Origin: Lacrimispora amygdalina
GTDB taxonomy: Bacteria; Bacillota; Clostridia; Lachnospirales; Lachnospiraceae
NCBI RefSeq assembly: GCF_900205965.1
Contig: NZ_OAOF01000013.1
Location: 85,242-149,241, forward strand
DNA: 64,000 bases
Direction of reading: 5' to 3'
This document shows positions 43,565-52,416 of the stretch, in pieces (position 1 is the stretch's first letter; every line of letters begins with the position of its first letter). Under the pieces are notes generated by a model. The model made no database searches. It worked only from the letters and a program-made list of their open reading frames with translations, and was not told where the DNA came from. The translations under genes and the position numbers were made by a program.

Positions 43565-45286
43565 TTAATTATCCGTTTCTTTTCTGTCCCGATACAGCTG
43601 GAACCGCTCCACAAGCTGTTCTAAATATGCTGCCTGACTGGAAAGCTCCTCACTGGCGGCCGCACTTTCTTCTGCAGTAGCAGAATTGGTATGGACAACT
43701 GCCGCAATCTGATTCACTCTTCCGGATACGCTTTCAACCGACTCTGCCTGTTGTTCCGATGCACGTGTAATCTGATTGACCGTATCAACCACCTGATCCA
43801 TGGTTTCCCTTACCACATTGAGAGAGTGGGATGTCTGTTCTGCTATACTCATTCCTTTTTCCACTGTGTTAACAGAATTTTCTATTAAAACAGCCGTATT
43901 CTTACTGGCCTCCGCGCTCTTGCTAGCCAGGCTTCTTACCTCATCTGCAACTACCGCAAATCCCTTTCCGGCTTCGCCTGCCCGGGCCGCCTCCACTGCA
44001 GCATTCAGCGCTAAAATATTAGTCTGGAATGCAATATCCTCGATTGCTTTCATGATCTTTCCAATCTCCTGGGATGACTGGCTGATTTCCTTCATGGCAT
44101 CGTTCATGGATACCATATGGCGGTTGCTTTCCAGAACCTCTGCCTGTGCCTGTTCCGTTAGAGAATTGGCTTTCTTTGCATGATCTGCATTATCCCTGAT
44201 CTGTTCAGAAATATGGGAAATAGCCTCTGTAAGATCCTCTAATGCAGTTGCCTGCTCCGTAGCCCCCTGTGACAGCATCTGGGCAGCATCGGAAACCTGA
44301 TCGGAGCTGACATCTACCTGTGCACTGGCTTCATGAATGTCTCCAAGTGTATTATTGAAACTTTTTAAAATCGTAACGAAAGAACTCTTAATCTCTGAAA
44401 ACTCTCCCAGAAAATCGGTGATCTGATCTCTCGGAACAGTTAAATCCCCTTTAGACAGACGCAACAGTACCGTCGATATTTCAGAAATATAGGCATCCAG
44501 TGTTTTCATGGTGAAACGAAGGCTTTCTGCCAGACCTCCAAGCTCATCTCCCGACTGGTATGTAATATAGCGGACAGCTTTTAAATCACCTTTTGCCATC
44601 TCCTTTGCTGCCAGATCAAGTTCCATTAATGGTTTTAAGATGGATTTGGAAAAGAGAACGGCAATAATTGCGCATAAAATAATAGTTAATGCCATAACTA
44701 CAATTCCTGCAAATAAAAACCAGTCACTGGATTGATTGGCTGATGCAACAAATCCCTGTGCATCCTTTGCCACAAGATCTCCCAGATTCATGGACTGGTT
44801 TTTAACTTCCTCAAACTTTGGTTCATACGCACTTTTAACAAGATTCCTGGCTTCGTCCAGTTTTCCATTGGAAGTCAGGCTGAGCACGTTATCTCTGATC
44901 TGAGACGTCTCTGAAATACCTGCCTGAATCTTCGCCAGAATATCTTTTTCTTCCTGAGTTTTTAACTTCTGATTCAGATCAGCCACCGCTTTTTCAATGT
45001 TCTGGCTGTCCTGGTCCATGACCGATCTGGCTTCTTCTGTAGCCGCACTTAAGTCCGCCTTCTTTTCACTGGTCAGCCGGTAAAGGGCCATCTGGCTGTC
45101 TAAAAGCCCACGGCGGATTTCCCATGTACTCTGTGCGGCAGAATATGGCTTGTCATATAAATCCTGCGCATTTCCTGCAATTTTTTTCATACCTGTCAAA
45201 AGACCTGCAAAGGCAACAATACCAAAAACAATAATGATGCCAAAAGCAGCAAAAACTTTTGACCTTATCTTTAGATTTCTAAACAC
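43565..45286 (-). CDS. Methyl-accepting chemotaxis protein
   Basis: 573 residues: membrane segment (about 12-32), four-helix-bundle sensor domain, second membrane segment (about 190-210), HAMP, and the signalling domain with the hairpin tip IEDIAFQTNILALNAAVEAARAGE. The 4HB_MCP-type periplasmic domain senses small molecules, ligand unknown. Implies a chemotaxis system elsewhere. Start GTG at 45286 with GGAGGAG five bases upstream. Confidence 0.93.
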   Translation of the reverse strand: MFRNLKIRSKVFAAFGIIIVFGIVAFAGLLTGMKKIAGNAQDLYDKPYSAAQSTWEIRRGLLDSQMALYRLTSEKKADLSAATEEARSVMDQDSQNIEKAVADLNQKLKTQEEKDILAKIQAGISETSQIRDNVLSLTSNGKLDEARNLVKSAYEPKFEEVKNQSMNLGDLVAKDAQGFVASANQSSDWFLFAGIVVMALTIILCAIIAVLFSKSILKPLMELDLAAKEMAKGDLKAVRYITYQSGDELGGLAESLRFTMKTLDAYISEISTVLLRLSKGDLTVPRDQITDFLGEFSEIKSSFVTILKSFNNTLGDIHEASAQVDVSSDQVSDAAQMLSQGATEQATALEDLTEAISHISEQIRDNADHAKKANSLTEQAQAEVLESNRHMVSMNDAMKEISQSSQEIGKIMKAIEDIAFQTNILALNAAVEAARAGEAGKGFAVVADEVRSLASKSAEASKNTAVLIENSVNTVEKGMSIAEQTSHSLNVVRETMDQVVDTVNQITRASEQQAESVESVSGRVNQIAAVVHTNSATAEESAAASEELSSQAAYLEQLVERFQLYRDRKETDN

Positions 45287-45411
45287 AACAACTCCTCCAT
45301 CATCTGTTTCCCCTGTTTTCTACAGGATTTCTATTGATTACTATAGCACCATTCAAATATACCGTCAACTGCAGCTCCACCAATAATTCGACAGAAATCT
45401 ACTATTTTTTT

Positions 45412-45457
45412 ACAAAAAAAGACACCCGGATAAGCAGGCTCTGCTTTTACGGGTATC
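45412..45457 (-). terminator. Terminator of the ATP synthase operon
   Basis: GATACCCG..AAGCAG pairs with CTGCTT..CGGGTGTC; leftward a run of seven T follows. It starts 21 bases after the atpC stop. Confidence 0.9.
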
Positions 45458-45477
45458 TCGTTTCTATTATTGTTTTC

Positions 45478-45897
45478 CTAGTGGAGCTCATACTTATGCT
45501 TGGTACGCAGTCTGGCCAGAGATCTGGCTAAAGATGACTCAAAATGAGAATGCTCCTGGATGCTCTTGCTTTGTCTTAACTGCTCCTCTGCTCTCTCCCT
45601 GGCCTCTTCGGCACGCCGTTCGTCAATGTCCTCAGGAAGTTCTGCAGTGTCCACCAGCAGAGTCACACGGTTGTTGATGATCTGGACAAATCCATTACCA
45701 ACTACAGCGTGGATCCACTCTCCATCCTCATCCAGAAGTCTCATCTCTCCAATGGCAACTGCAATTACCATATCTTCATGATGAGGCAGGACTGCCTTTT
45801 CCCCATCTTCCAGAGGAATAATCAGCTTCTGGCAGAGTCCTTTATAAAAAACCTTATCACTGGCAAGCACCTGAAGGAAAAAAGTATTTGTACTCAC
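45478..45897 (-). CDS. atpC: ATP synthase F1 epsilon subunit
   Basis: 139 residues: N-terminal beta sandwich (TFFLQVLASDKVFYKGLCQKLIIP, with LPHHEDM) and a C-terminal helical hairpin rich in Glu and Arg (ERRAEEARERAEEQLRQ). It couples the c-ring to F1 and can inhibit ATP hydrolysis. GTG at 45897 is preferred: GGAGGTG lies six bases upstream; a TTG at 45912 overlaps that site. Last gene of the atp operon. Confidence 0.93.
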   Translation of the reverse strand: MSTNTFFLQVLASDKVFYKGLCQKLIIPLEDGEKAVLPHHEDMVIAVAIGEMRLLDEDGEWIHAVVGNGFVQIINNRVTLLVDTAELPEDIDERRAEEARERAEEQLRQSKSIQEHSHFESSLARSLARLRTKHKYELH

Positions 45898-45919
45898 TGA
45901 CAGCACCTCCAAGTCAAGC

Positions 45920-47308
45920 CTATAATGTTTTGGCCTTTTCTATTACTTCATCAATAGTTCCAACATTAAAGAACGCAGCTTCCGGGTACTGGTCCATCTC
46001 ACCGTTCACAATTGCCTTAAATCCACGGACTGTTTCCTTTAAAGGAACATACTTTCCAGGGATTCCGGTAAAGTTCTCTGCAACGGAGAATGGCTGGGAT
46101 AAGAATTTCTGTATCTTTCTTGCCCGATAAACAGTAATCTTATCATCATCACCCAGTTCCTCCATACCAAGAATCGCAATAATATCCTGCAGTTCCTTGT
46201 ACTTCTGGAGAAGCTCCTGAACTTTTCGTGCTACTTCATAATGTTCATCCCCTACTACATCCGGCTCCAGAATACGGGAGTTTGATTCCAGCGGATCAAC
46301 AGCCGGATAAATACCCTGTTCCACAATCTTTCTGGATAAAACCGTAGTGGCATCCAGATGTGCAAACGTAGTTGCCGGAGCAGGATCAGTAAGGTCATCG
46401 GCAGGCACGTAAACTGCCTGTACAGAGGTAACTGAACCATTTCTAGTTGATGTGATTCTCTCCTGCAGTTCTCCCATCTCAGTCGCTAAAGTCGGCTGAT
46501 ATCCAACTGCGGAAGGCATACGTCCAAGAAGGGCAGAAACCTCAGAACCTGCCTGTGTAAAACGGAAGATATTATCAATGAATAAAAGCACATTTTTATG
46601 CTCTTCATCACGGAAATACTCCGCCATGGTCAGTCCCGTTTCAGCCACACGCATACGTGCGCCCGGCGGCTCGTTCATCTGACCAAATACCAGTGCAGTT
46701 TTTGCAATTACACCGGATTCTCCCATCTCTGTCCATAAGTCATTTCCTTCACGGGAACGTTCCCCAACACCGGTAAAAATAGAATAACCGCCATGTTCGG
46801 TCGCTATGTTGTGAATCAACTCCTGAATTAAAACGGTCTTACCAACACCGGCACCTCCAAACAAACCAACCTTACCGCCCTTTGCATAGGGAGCAAGAAG
46901 ATCAATTACCTTAATACCTGTTTCCAGAACTTCCGCAACCGGACTCTGTTCTTCAAATGGCGGAGGATCTCTGTGAATGACCCACTTGGGACCTTCTGTC
47001 AATTCTTTTCCATCATCAATAGTATCACCAAGGACATTAAATAAACGTCCCAGTGTCTGCTCACCAACAGGAACTTTAATACCCTCTCCTGTAGCGGTTA
47101 CTTCCATATCCCTGCACAGACCTTCGCTGGAAGCCAGCATAATACAACGGACTGTACTGTTACCCATATGCTGGGCAACTTCCATTACGCAGCGTTTTCC
47201 ATCATTATCCACCTCAAGGGCGTCTTTGATGTTGGGAAGGTCGCTGCCCTCTAAAAATTCCACATCTACTACAGGTCCTAAGACCTGAACGATTTTGCCT
47301 TTATTCAT
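45920..47308 (-). CDS. atpD: ATP synthase F1 beta subunit
   Basis: Catalytic subunit, 462 residues. Walker A GGAGVGKTVLI, catalytic Glu in GVGERSREGNDL, Walker B NVLLFIDNIFRF and the DELSEED-region equivalent ILGMEELGDDDK. Fifteenth-residue region VVDVEFLEG is typical. Position in the standard order B-E-F-H-A-G-D-C. Confidence 0.98.
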   Translation of the reverse strand: MNKGKIVQVLGPVVDVEFLEGSDLPNIKDALEVDNDGKRCVMEVAQHMGNSTVRCIMLASSEGLCRDMEVTATGEGIKVPVGEQTLGRLFNVLGDTIDDGKELTEGPKWVIHRDPPPFEEQSPVAEVLETGIKVIDLLAPYAKGGKVGLFGGAGVGKTVLIQELIHNIATEHGGYSIFTGVGERSREGNDLWTEMGESGVIAKTALVFGQMNEPPGARMRVAETGLTMAEYFRDEEHKNVLLFIDNIFRFTQAGSEVSALLGRMPSAVGYQPTLATEMGELQERITSTRNGSVTSVQAVYVPADDLTDPAPATTFAHLDATTVLSRKIVEQGIYPAVDPLESNSRILEPDVVGDEHYEVARKVQELLQKYKELQDIIAILGMEELGDDDKITVYRARKIQKFLSQPFSVAENFTGIPGKYVPLKETVRGFKAIVNGEMDQYPEAAFFNVGTIDEVIEKAKTL

Positions 47309-47369
47309 AATCTGTTACTCACAGTCGTGAGGACTCCTCCTCTCTCAATTTATGGAAAATACGATAGAC

Positions 47370-48266
47370 CTAAGCCTTCTTCTGTTTCTTCTTCTGCGCC
47401 TTCGCTCCGCTGATTACCTCAGTAATCTCCTGGGTAATTGCCGCCTGCCGCACCCTGTTGTAGGTAATCGCCAGCTCATCAAGCATATCCTGGGCACTAT
47501 TTGTCGCCGCCTGCATTGCCATCATACGGGAGTTCTGCTCACTGGAATAAGATTCCACCAGTCCTCCGTAAATGAAACCAGCAATATAATTTGGTACAAT
47601 TGCATCAATTACTGCCCTGGGAGATGGCTTCATGGTGATTTCCTCCAGGTGAACATTTAAAGGAATGCTCAGTCCCGGGCGGTGTTTGGGAATAGGCAGA
47701 AGCTGCTGTATATCCGCTTCCATCTTCATCGCATTTACCATTCTGGTGTAAATCATATACACTTCATCAAGTTTCCCTGACAGAAAATAATCAACGATTT
47801 TTTCTTCTATAATTCTTGCACGGCTCATGTTGGGTTTTTGTACTGTATAACGGAAGTCCTGTTCCACAGGAATTCCTTTCTTGCGAAAATATTGCTGTCC
47901 CAGATCGCCTACAACAAACAGTGTGGGATTTCCTCCCTTGTCAATCTGTTCCTGCGCCAGTTTAAAAACGTTGTGATTATATGCACCTGCAAGACCTTTA
48001 TCAGCTGTTACTACGATATATCCGATTTTACGGTCCTCTTTTTTTATCTGTGGCCGGGTATCCATATACGGGTCATCAATGTCTGGCGTATGCCTCATGA
48101 TTCTGTCAATGGTTCTTTGCAGTCCGTAAAAATAAGGCTCCGTATCAGTCAGAGCCTTTCTGGCCCTTTTTAACTTTGACGAGGAAATGGTATACATCGC
48201 ATTGGTTATTTTCATGGTACTTTTAATACTGTTCATCCTGCTTTGTATTTCTCTCGCATTTGCCAT
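47370..48266 (-). CDS. atpG: ATP synthase F1 gamma subunit
   Basis: 298 residues: N-terminal coiled-coil helix (AREIQSRMNSIKSTMKITNAM) and C-terminal helix (ALMMAMQ-type segment RMMAMQAATNSAQDML) that form the rotating shaft; the central Rossmann-like part has VVTADKGLAGAYN. It ends with a lysine-rich tail (KAQKKKQKKA). 61-base gap to atpD, 3-base gap from atpA. Confidence 0.97.
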   Translation of the reverse strand: MANAREIQSRMNSIKSTMKITNAMYTISSSKLKRARKALTDTEPYFYGLQRTIDRIMRHTPDIDDPYMDTRPQIKKEDRKIGYIVVTADKGLAGAYNHNVFKLAQEQIDKGGNPTLFVVGDLGQQYFRKKGIPVEQDFRYTVQKPNMSRARIIEEKIVDYFLSGKLDEVYMIYTRMVNAMKMEADIQQLLPIPKHRPGLSIPLNVHLEEITMKPSPRAVIDAIVPNYIAGFIYGGLVESYSSEQNSRMMAMQAATNSAQDMLDELAITYNRVRQAAITQEITEVISGAKAQKKKQKKA

Positions 48267-48269
48267 ATC

Positions 48270-49778
48270 TTACACCCGTTTCTGTTTAAATTCTGCTACT
48301 CCGTCAAGGATCTTTTGTTTCAGCTCATCAGACAATACCTTCGTCTCTTCGATTTCACTGACGATCTCCGGATGAACGCTTTCAAAGAAATCAAGTAAAT
48401 TCCTCTGGAATTCCTTTACCTTTGAAACCTCCACATCAAGCAGAAGACGGTTATTGGCTGTAATTAAGCTGATTACCTGAGCATGAAGGCTCAAGGGATG
48501 GCATAACGGCTGCTTTAACATCTCTGTCAAACCTCTGCCGAACTGAATCTGCTCCTTAGTTGCAGCATCAAGATCAGAACTGAACTGGGTAAATACCTCC
48601 ATCTCACGGCATTGCGCCAAATCAATACGAATGCTTCCTGCTGCTTTCTTCATTGCCTTTGTCTGAGCCGCTCCGCCTACACGGGATACGGAGAGGCCGA
48701 CGTTTACTGCAGGTCTCATACCGGAGAAGAAAAGGTCACTCTCCAAAAAGATCTGTCCGTCTGTAATGGAAATAACATTAGTTGGAATATAGGCAGATAC
48801 ATCTCCAGCCTGTGTTTCAATGATGGGAAGAGCAGTTATGGATCCGCCTCCCAGTTCTTCCTTTAAACGGCTGGACCTCTCCAGCAGTCTGGAATGGAGA
48901 TAGAAAACGTCACCTGGGTATGCCTCACGTCCCGGAGAACGTTCAAGAAGCAGAGATAAGGCACGGTATGCCACCGCGTGCTTGGAAAGATCATCGTATA
49001 CAATCAGTACATCTTTACCTTTATACATGAAATACTCGGCAAGAGCAGTTCCTGAATAAGGTGAAATATACTGAAGCGGAGCGGGCTCACTGGCTGTGGA
49101 AGATACAATAATGGTATATTCCATAGCACCGTAATGAGTCAGCGTATTTACAAGTTTGGCAACCGTAGATGCTTTTTGTCCAATCGCTACATAGACACAA
49201 ACCACATCTTTTCCTTTCTGGTTTAAGATCGCATCGATTGCAATGGATGTTTTACCTGTCTGGCGGTCACCAATAATTAACTCTCTTTGTCCCCGTCCAA
49301 TTGGGAACATGGAATCAATGGCAAGAATACCTGTCTCAAGAGGAACCGATACACTCTTTCTGTCAATGATACCAGGTGCTTCATGTTCAATGGAGCGGTA
49401 ATCATCAGAACTGATATCGCCTTTTCCATCGATTGGTGCTCCCAGAGCATTCACAACTCTTCCGATAAACTGGTCACCAACCGGAATTCCGGCACGTTTT
49501 TTTGTCCTTGTAACCTTACAGCCTTCCTTTATATCGCGGTCTGAACCAAAGAGAATGCAGCCGATATCTTCTCGTCTGATATCCTGTACCATTCCTTTAA
49601 CACCGTTTTCAAATATAACAATTTCACCGTACATTGCATGGTCGATTCCGTATATTGTTGCAATGCCGTCTCCTACGCTTAAGACAGTACCAACTTCCTG
49701 GTCTCTGGCATGAGCGTCATAATCCTTAATTTCACTTCTCAATATAGAAATAATTTCATCTGAATTGATGGAAGCCAC
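48270..49778 (-). CDS. atpA: ATP synthase F1 alpha subunit
   Basis: 502 residues. Non-catalytic nucleotide-binding subunit with GDRQTGKTSIAID (Walker A) and DVLIVYDDLSKHA (Walker B). GTG at 49778 is preferred over GTG at 49787 because GGAGG is eight bases upstream of it and overlaps the other. Standard place in the operon. Confidence 0.97.
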   Translation of the reverse strand: MASINSDEIISILRSEIKDYDAHARDQEVGTVLSVGDGIATIYGIDHAMYGEIVIFENGVKGMVQDIRREDIGCILFGSDRDIKEGCKVTRTKKRAGIPVGDQFIGRVVNALGAPIDGKGDISSDDYRSIEHEAPGIIDRKSVSVPLETGILAIDSMFPIGRGQRELIIGDRQTGKTSIAIDAILNQKGKDVVCVYVAIGQKASTVAKLVNTLTHYGAMEYTIIVSSTASEPAPLQYISPYSGTALAEYFMYKGKDVLIVYDDLSKHAVAYRALSLLLERSPGREAYPGDVFYLHSRLLERSSRLKEELGGGSITALPIIETQAGDVSAYIPTNVISITDGQIFLESDLFFSGMRPAVNVGLSVSRVGGAAQTKAMKKAAGSIRIDLAQCREMEVFTQFSSDLDAATKEQIQFGRGLTEMLKQPLCHPLSLHAQVISLITANNRLLLDVEVSKVKEFQRNLLDFFESVHPEIVSEIEETKVLSDELKQKILDGVAEFKQKRV

Positions 49779-49783
49779 GTTTT

Positions 49784-50287
49784 TCACCTCCGCATTATAT
49801 TTTGTTCTAATTGTCTCAGACGTCCCTTTAAACTCCAGTCAGTCTCCACATCTCCGACACGGAGGATGAAGCCACCGATTAAACCGGGGTCTTCGATCAG
49901 GCGGAGTCTTACTTCCTTTTTCTCATATTTCCTGCAAAGCATGGCTTTGATCTCACGCATCTGCTCTTCATCCGGTTTTGTTACATAGGTTAGGGATGCT
50001 TCCAGTATTCCAGCCTCTTTGCATACCAGAGAACGCCACGCTTCAAATATATCTTCTGCAAGCTCCATATCACGGCGGTCTACCAATACCTTTAAAAAGA
50101 CTCTGACCGGTTCATCAAATACCCGGTCAATAACCCGGTGTTTGCTTGTTTTTGGTATTACAGGGCTGTTTAAGACACGTTTCAGCTCCGGCACCGTTTT
50201 CAGTGCCAGAGCCGTATCTTCTATCACCTTCTCGGGAAGGGAAAGCTCATACAGCACCTGCCCGTAATTAATTGCTGCCTGCTTCAT
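49784..50287 (-). CDS. atpH: ATP synthase F1 delta subunit
   Basis: 167 residues: six-helix N domain (ALKTVPELKRVLNSP) and C-terminal DPGLIGGFILRVGD, the OSCP/delta signature. It links F1 to the b subunit. ATG at 50287 with AGGTG six bases upstream overlaps the end of atpF; its own end overlaps the first ribosome-binding region of atpA. Confidence 0.95.
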   Translation of the reverse strand: MKQAAINYGQVLYELSLPEKVIEDTALALKTVPELKRVLNSPVIPKTSKHRVIDRVFDEPVRVFLKVLVDRRDMELAEDIFEAWRSLVCKEAGILEASLTYVTKPDEEQMREIKAMLCRKYEKKEVRLRLIEDPGLIGGFILRVGDVETDWSLKGRLRQLEQNIMRR

Positions 50288-50768
50288 GGGAATCACCTGC
50301 TTCTGCTAAAAATGAATCATAAAGCGCCTGATTTGCTTTCGCGTCAGCTTCCTGACCAACTACCTTTGCTGCTGCTGCAATTACCAGACCTGCGATCTGT
50401 GATTTTGCTTCACGCATTGCTTTTTCCTGGTCAGCCTCCGCTCTCTTCTGAGCCTCGCTCATAACACGTCCCGCTTCTTCTTGCGCATCCTTTAAGATCC
50501 TGTCATACTGGGCTTTTGCCTGAATTCTCGCCTCTTCAATCAGCTTCGCTCCCTCTTCATTAGATGCAGCAATTTTCTCTTCATACTGCTTTTTCATAAC
50601 AGAGGCCTGCCCTTCAGAAGCTTTCGCATTGCTGATGCTCTGTTCAATCATTGCCTGACGTTTATTTATTACATTCATAACCGGCTGAATCAGGAAATGC
50701 CTAAGCAGAAAATACAGGACGATGAGATTCACGATATTCCACACAAAGTTCATATCCAGTCTAAGCAT
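50268..50768 (-). CDS. atpF: ATP synthase Fo b subunit
   Basis: 166 residues: one N-terminal membrane segment (FVWNIVNLIVLYFLLRHFLIQP) and a long charged coiled coil (about 35-140) that forms the stator stalk. Conserved 'KRQAMIEQSISNAKAS' after the membrane part is typical. Confidence 0.96.
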   Translation of the reverse strand: MLRLDMNFVWNIVNLIVLYFLLRHFLIQPVMNVINKRQAMIEQSISNAKASEGQASVMKKQYEEKIAASNEEGAKLIEEARIQAKAQYDRILKDAQEEAGRVMSEAQKRAEADQEKAMREAKSQIAGLVIAAAAKVVGQEADAKANQALYDSFLAEAGDSHEAGSN

Positions 50769-50820
50769 CTGTATCGCCTGCCTTTCTTTTATTTTTTTCC
50801 GAATATATCCTGGTACTTTA

Positions 50821-51039
50821 TTATTTAAGGAATAAAATGATAAGAATGGCTACAACGAAACCATAGATGGCAGTTGCCTCTGCCAGGGCGCAGCCAAGTA
50901 ACAGCATCTTGCTGATCTTGCCTTCTGCTTCCGGCTGTCTTGCGATTGCGTCTGTTGCCTTTGATGTTGCGATTCCTATACCGATACCTGCTCCTAAACC
51001 TGTAAATACTGCGATTCCTGCTCCAATTGCTGCAAACAT
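50821..51039 (-). CDS. atpE: ATP synthase Fo c subunit
   Basis: 72 residues: two membrane helices with the ARQPEAEGK loop between them and the ion-binding Glu54 in CALAEATAIYG. Compared with the Na+-binding Ilyobacter c subunit (Gln32, Glu65, Ser66), the Gln position is Ile and the Ser position is Ala here, so proton rather than sodium coupling is likely; this is inference from one alignment. Confidence 0.97.
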   Translation of the reverse strand: MFAAIGAGIAVFTGLGAGIGIGIATSKATDAIARQPEAEGKISKMLLLGCALAEATAIYGFVVAILIILFLK

Positions 51040-51068
51040 AATTATTTCTCCTTTTTTCTTAATTAATT

Positions 51069-51764
51069 TTATTCCAGTGCTTCTTTCATAAAAAGACTTG
51101 TTAAAAATACAAATACATATGCCTGAATCAACCCGTCAAATATGTCAAAATACATGGTAAACGGAATTGGTAAGATAGGCCCGACCACACTCTTAATCAG
51201 CTCCATGACTACAAACGATCCCAGAATATTGCCAAATAATCGCATACACAACGACAGTGGCCTGATAAATAGTTCGAGAATGTTCATGGGGGTTAAAAGT
51301 GCCATGGGTTCAGCAAAGCCTTTTATGAATTCTTTGCCGCCTTTTTTGTGAAACCCCGAATATTCAATCAGCACAATGCTCATAAATGCAAGTGCTGCGG
51401 TGACATTTAAATCCTTGGTTGGAGGCTTAAAGCCAATGATGCCGATTAAGTTCGCCACACCAATATAAATAGCCACAGAAATCAAATAGGGAATATAGCG
51501 TTTCCCTTCCTTACCCATCAGATCCTCAAAAAAACCATAAAGTCCGCCGATTGTCATCTCAAGCACCTGCTGCTTCTTTCCAGGATTCTCAACCTGAAGA
51601 TTTCTCACCAGGATGATGGAAAGGAATGTCAGTGCCGCCATGATAATCCATGTCACCACTACGGATTCAGCGATTGGAATGCCGCCGAATATCGGAATGG
51701 TAAAGACCGTTTCGCAGTTCAGTTCCTCTAATAACTTCTCTGCCAGCTCCTCCGTAATGCTCAC
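51069..51764 (-). CDS. atpB: ATP synthase Fo a subunit
   Basis: 231 residues with five or six membrane segments. PLSLCMRLFGNILGSFVVM holds the essential Arg in the fourth segment, and GLIQAYVFVFLTSLFMKEAL is the conserved C-terminal helix. The start is uncertain: GTG at 51764 (family-like MSITEELAEKL, poor ribosome spacing) or an ATG at 51836, which lies only about 14 bases after the likely transcription start. First gene of the operon. Confidence 0.94.
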   Translation of the reverse strand: MSITEELAEKLLEELNCETVFTIPIFGGIPIAESVVVTWIIMAALTFLSIILVRNLQVENPGKKQQVLEMTIGGLYGFFEDLMGKEGKRYIPYLISVAIYIGVANLIGIIGFKPPTKDLNVTAALAFMSIVLIEYSGFHKKGGKEFIKGFAEPMALLTPMNILELFIRPLSLCMRLFGNILGSFVVMELIKSVVGPILPIPFTMYFDIFDGLIQAYVFVFLTSLFMKEALE

Positions 51765-51857
51765 TTCCTTTCTTAGAGACTGTTTTTTTCTCCTTAATAC
51801 TTCCCGATTAACGACATTGTACGTATAAATATACAATATTGCTCAGGTATATCGTGT

Positions 51858-51886
51858 ATCATACTTTCATCTGCAAAAATTGTCAA
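51858..51886 (-). promoter_or_regulatory. Promoter of the ATP synthase operon
   Basis: Leftward TTGACA (51881-51886), 17-base spacer, TATGAT (51858-51863): near-consensus housekeeping promoter. Expected start of the message about 51850. Confidence 0.85.
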
Positions 51887-52021
51887 CTTTTTATCCAATT
51901 CATAACATCTTGTTAATGCATATAATTGTTTGAACATTTGGAACAATTTTCACCACCTTAAATCTGAATTTTTTATTAACTTTTTAACCTAAAAAGTAAA
52001 CATTTTGTAAAGTTACCCTCT

Positions 52022-52057
52022 TATGTAGAATTTTTCTAGGCTATATGTAGAATTTTT
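52022..52057. repeat. Two direct repeats of TATGTAGAATTTTT
   Basis: The 14-base unit occurs at 52022-52035 and 52044-52057, 22 bases apart, i.e. two helical turns. This phasing on one DNA face is typical of dimeric activator sites; TGTAGAA is close to a Spo0A box (TGTCGAA). It lies about 360 bases before the EAL-GGDEF start. Confidence 0.5.
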
Positions 52058-52076
52058 TTCTAATATTTTGTGAAAA

Positions 52077-52184
52077 ATGCCATGTATTTTTTATTGATTT
52101 TTTAATTCACCGTCATAAGTAACGAATGAATATCTAAATAAAGCAGATATGATGGGTAAAAAATCAATTACTTTCACATGGCAT
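52077..52184. repeat. Imperfect inverted repeat, about 108 bp
   Basis: ATGCCATGT...TTGATTTTTTA (52077-52105) is matched in reverse by TAAAAAATCAA...ACATGGCAT (52157-52184). The outer nine bases and the inner eleven pair perfectly. It could be a decayed miniature transposon or a long leader hairpin of the downstream gene. Confidence 0.45.
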
Positions 52185-52416
52185 CGATGTGCAACTATCA
52201 AAACACACAAATGCTCCCATACATTTATATATAATTTTAAATCTATCTCTTCCTATTAAAATGATATATAAACTGGTAGATTACGGTAAAATGATCTTAA
52301 GCATTCCAGACTTTATAATAAGTATTACATATTCTTTACCGGAATATGCTTGTATTCTTTTCATTTTTCCGATACGATTATTCCATCACAATGTGAACGG
52401 AATGAGGAGCATTGTT

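Noticed and set aside
52189..52416. N-terminal extension of the EAL-GGDEF protein with two hydrophobic stretches
   Set aside because: No ribosome binding site at the upstream start; ATG at 52417 with GAGGAG begins right before the EAL domain.
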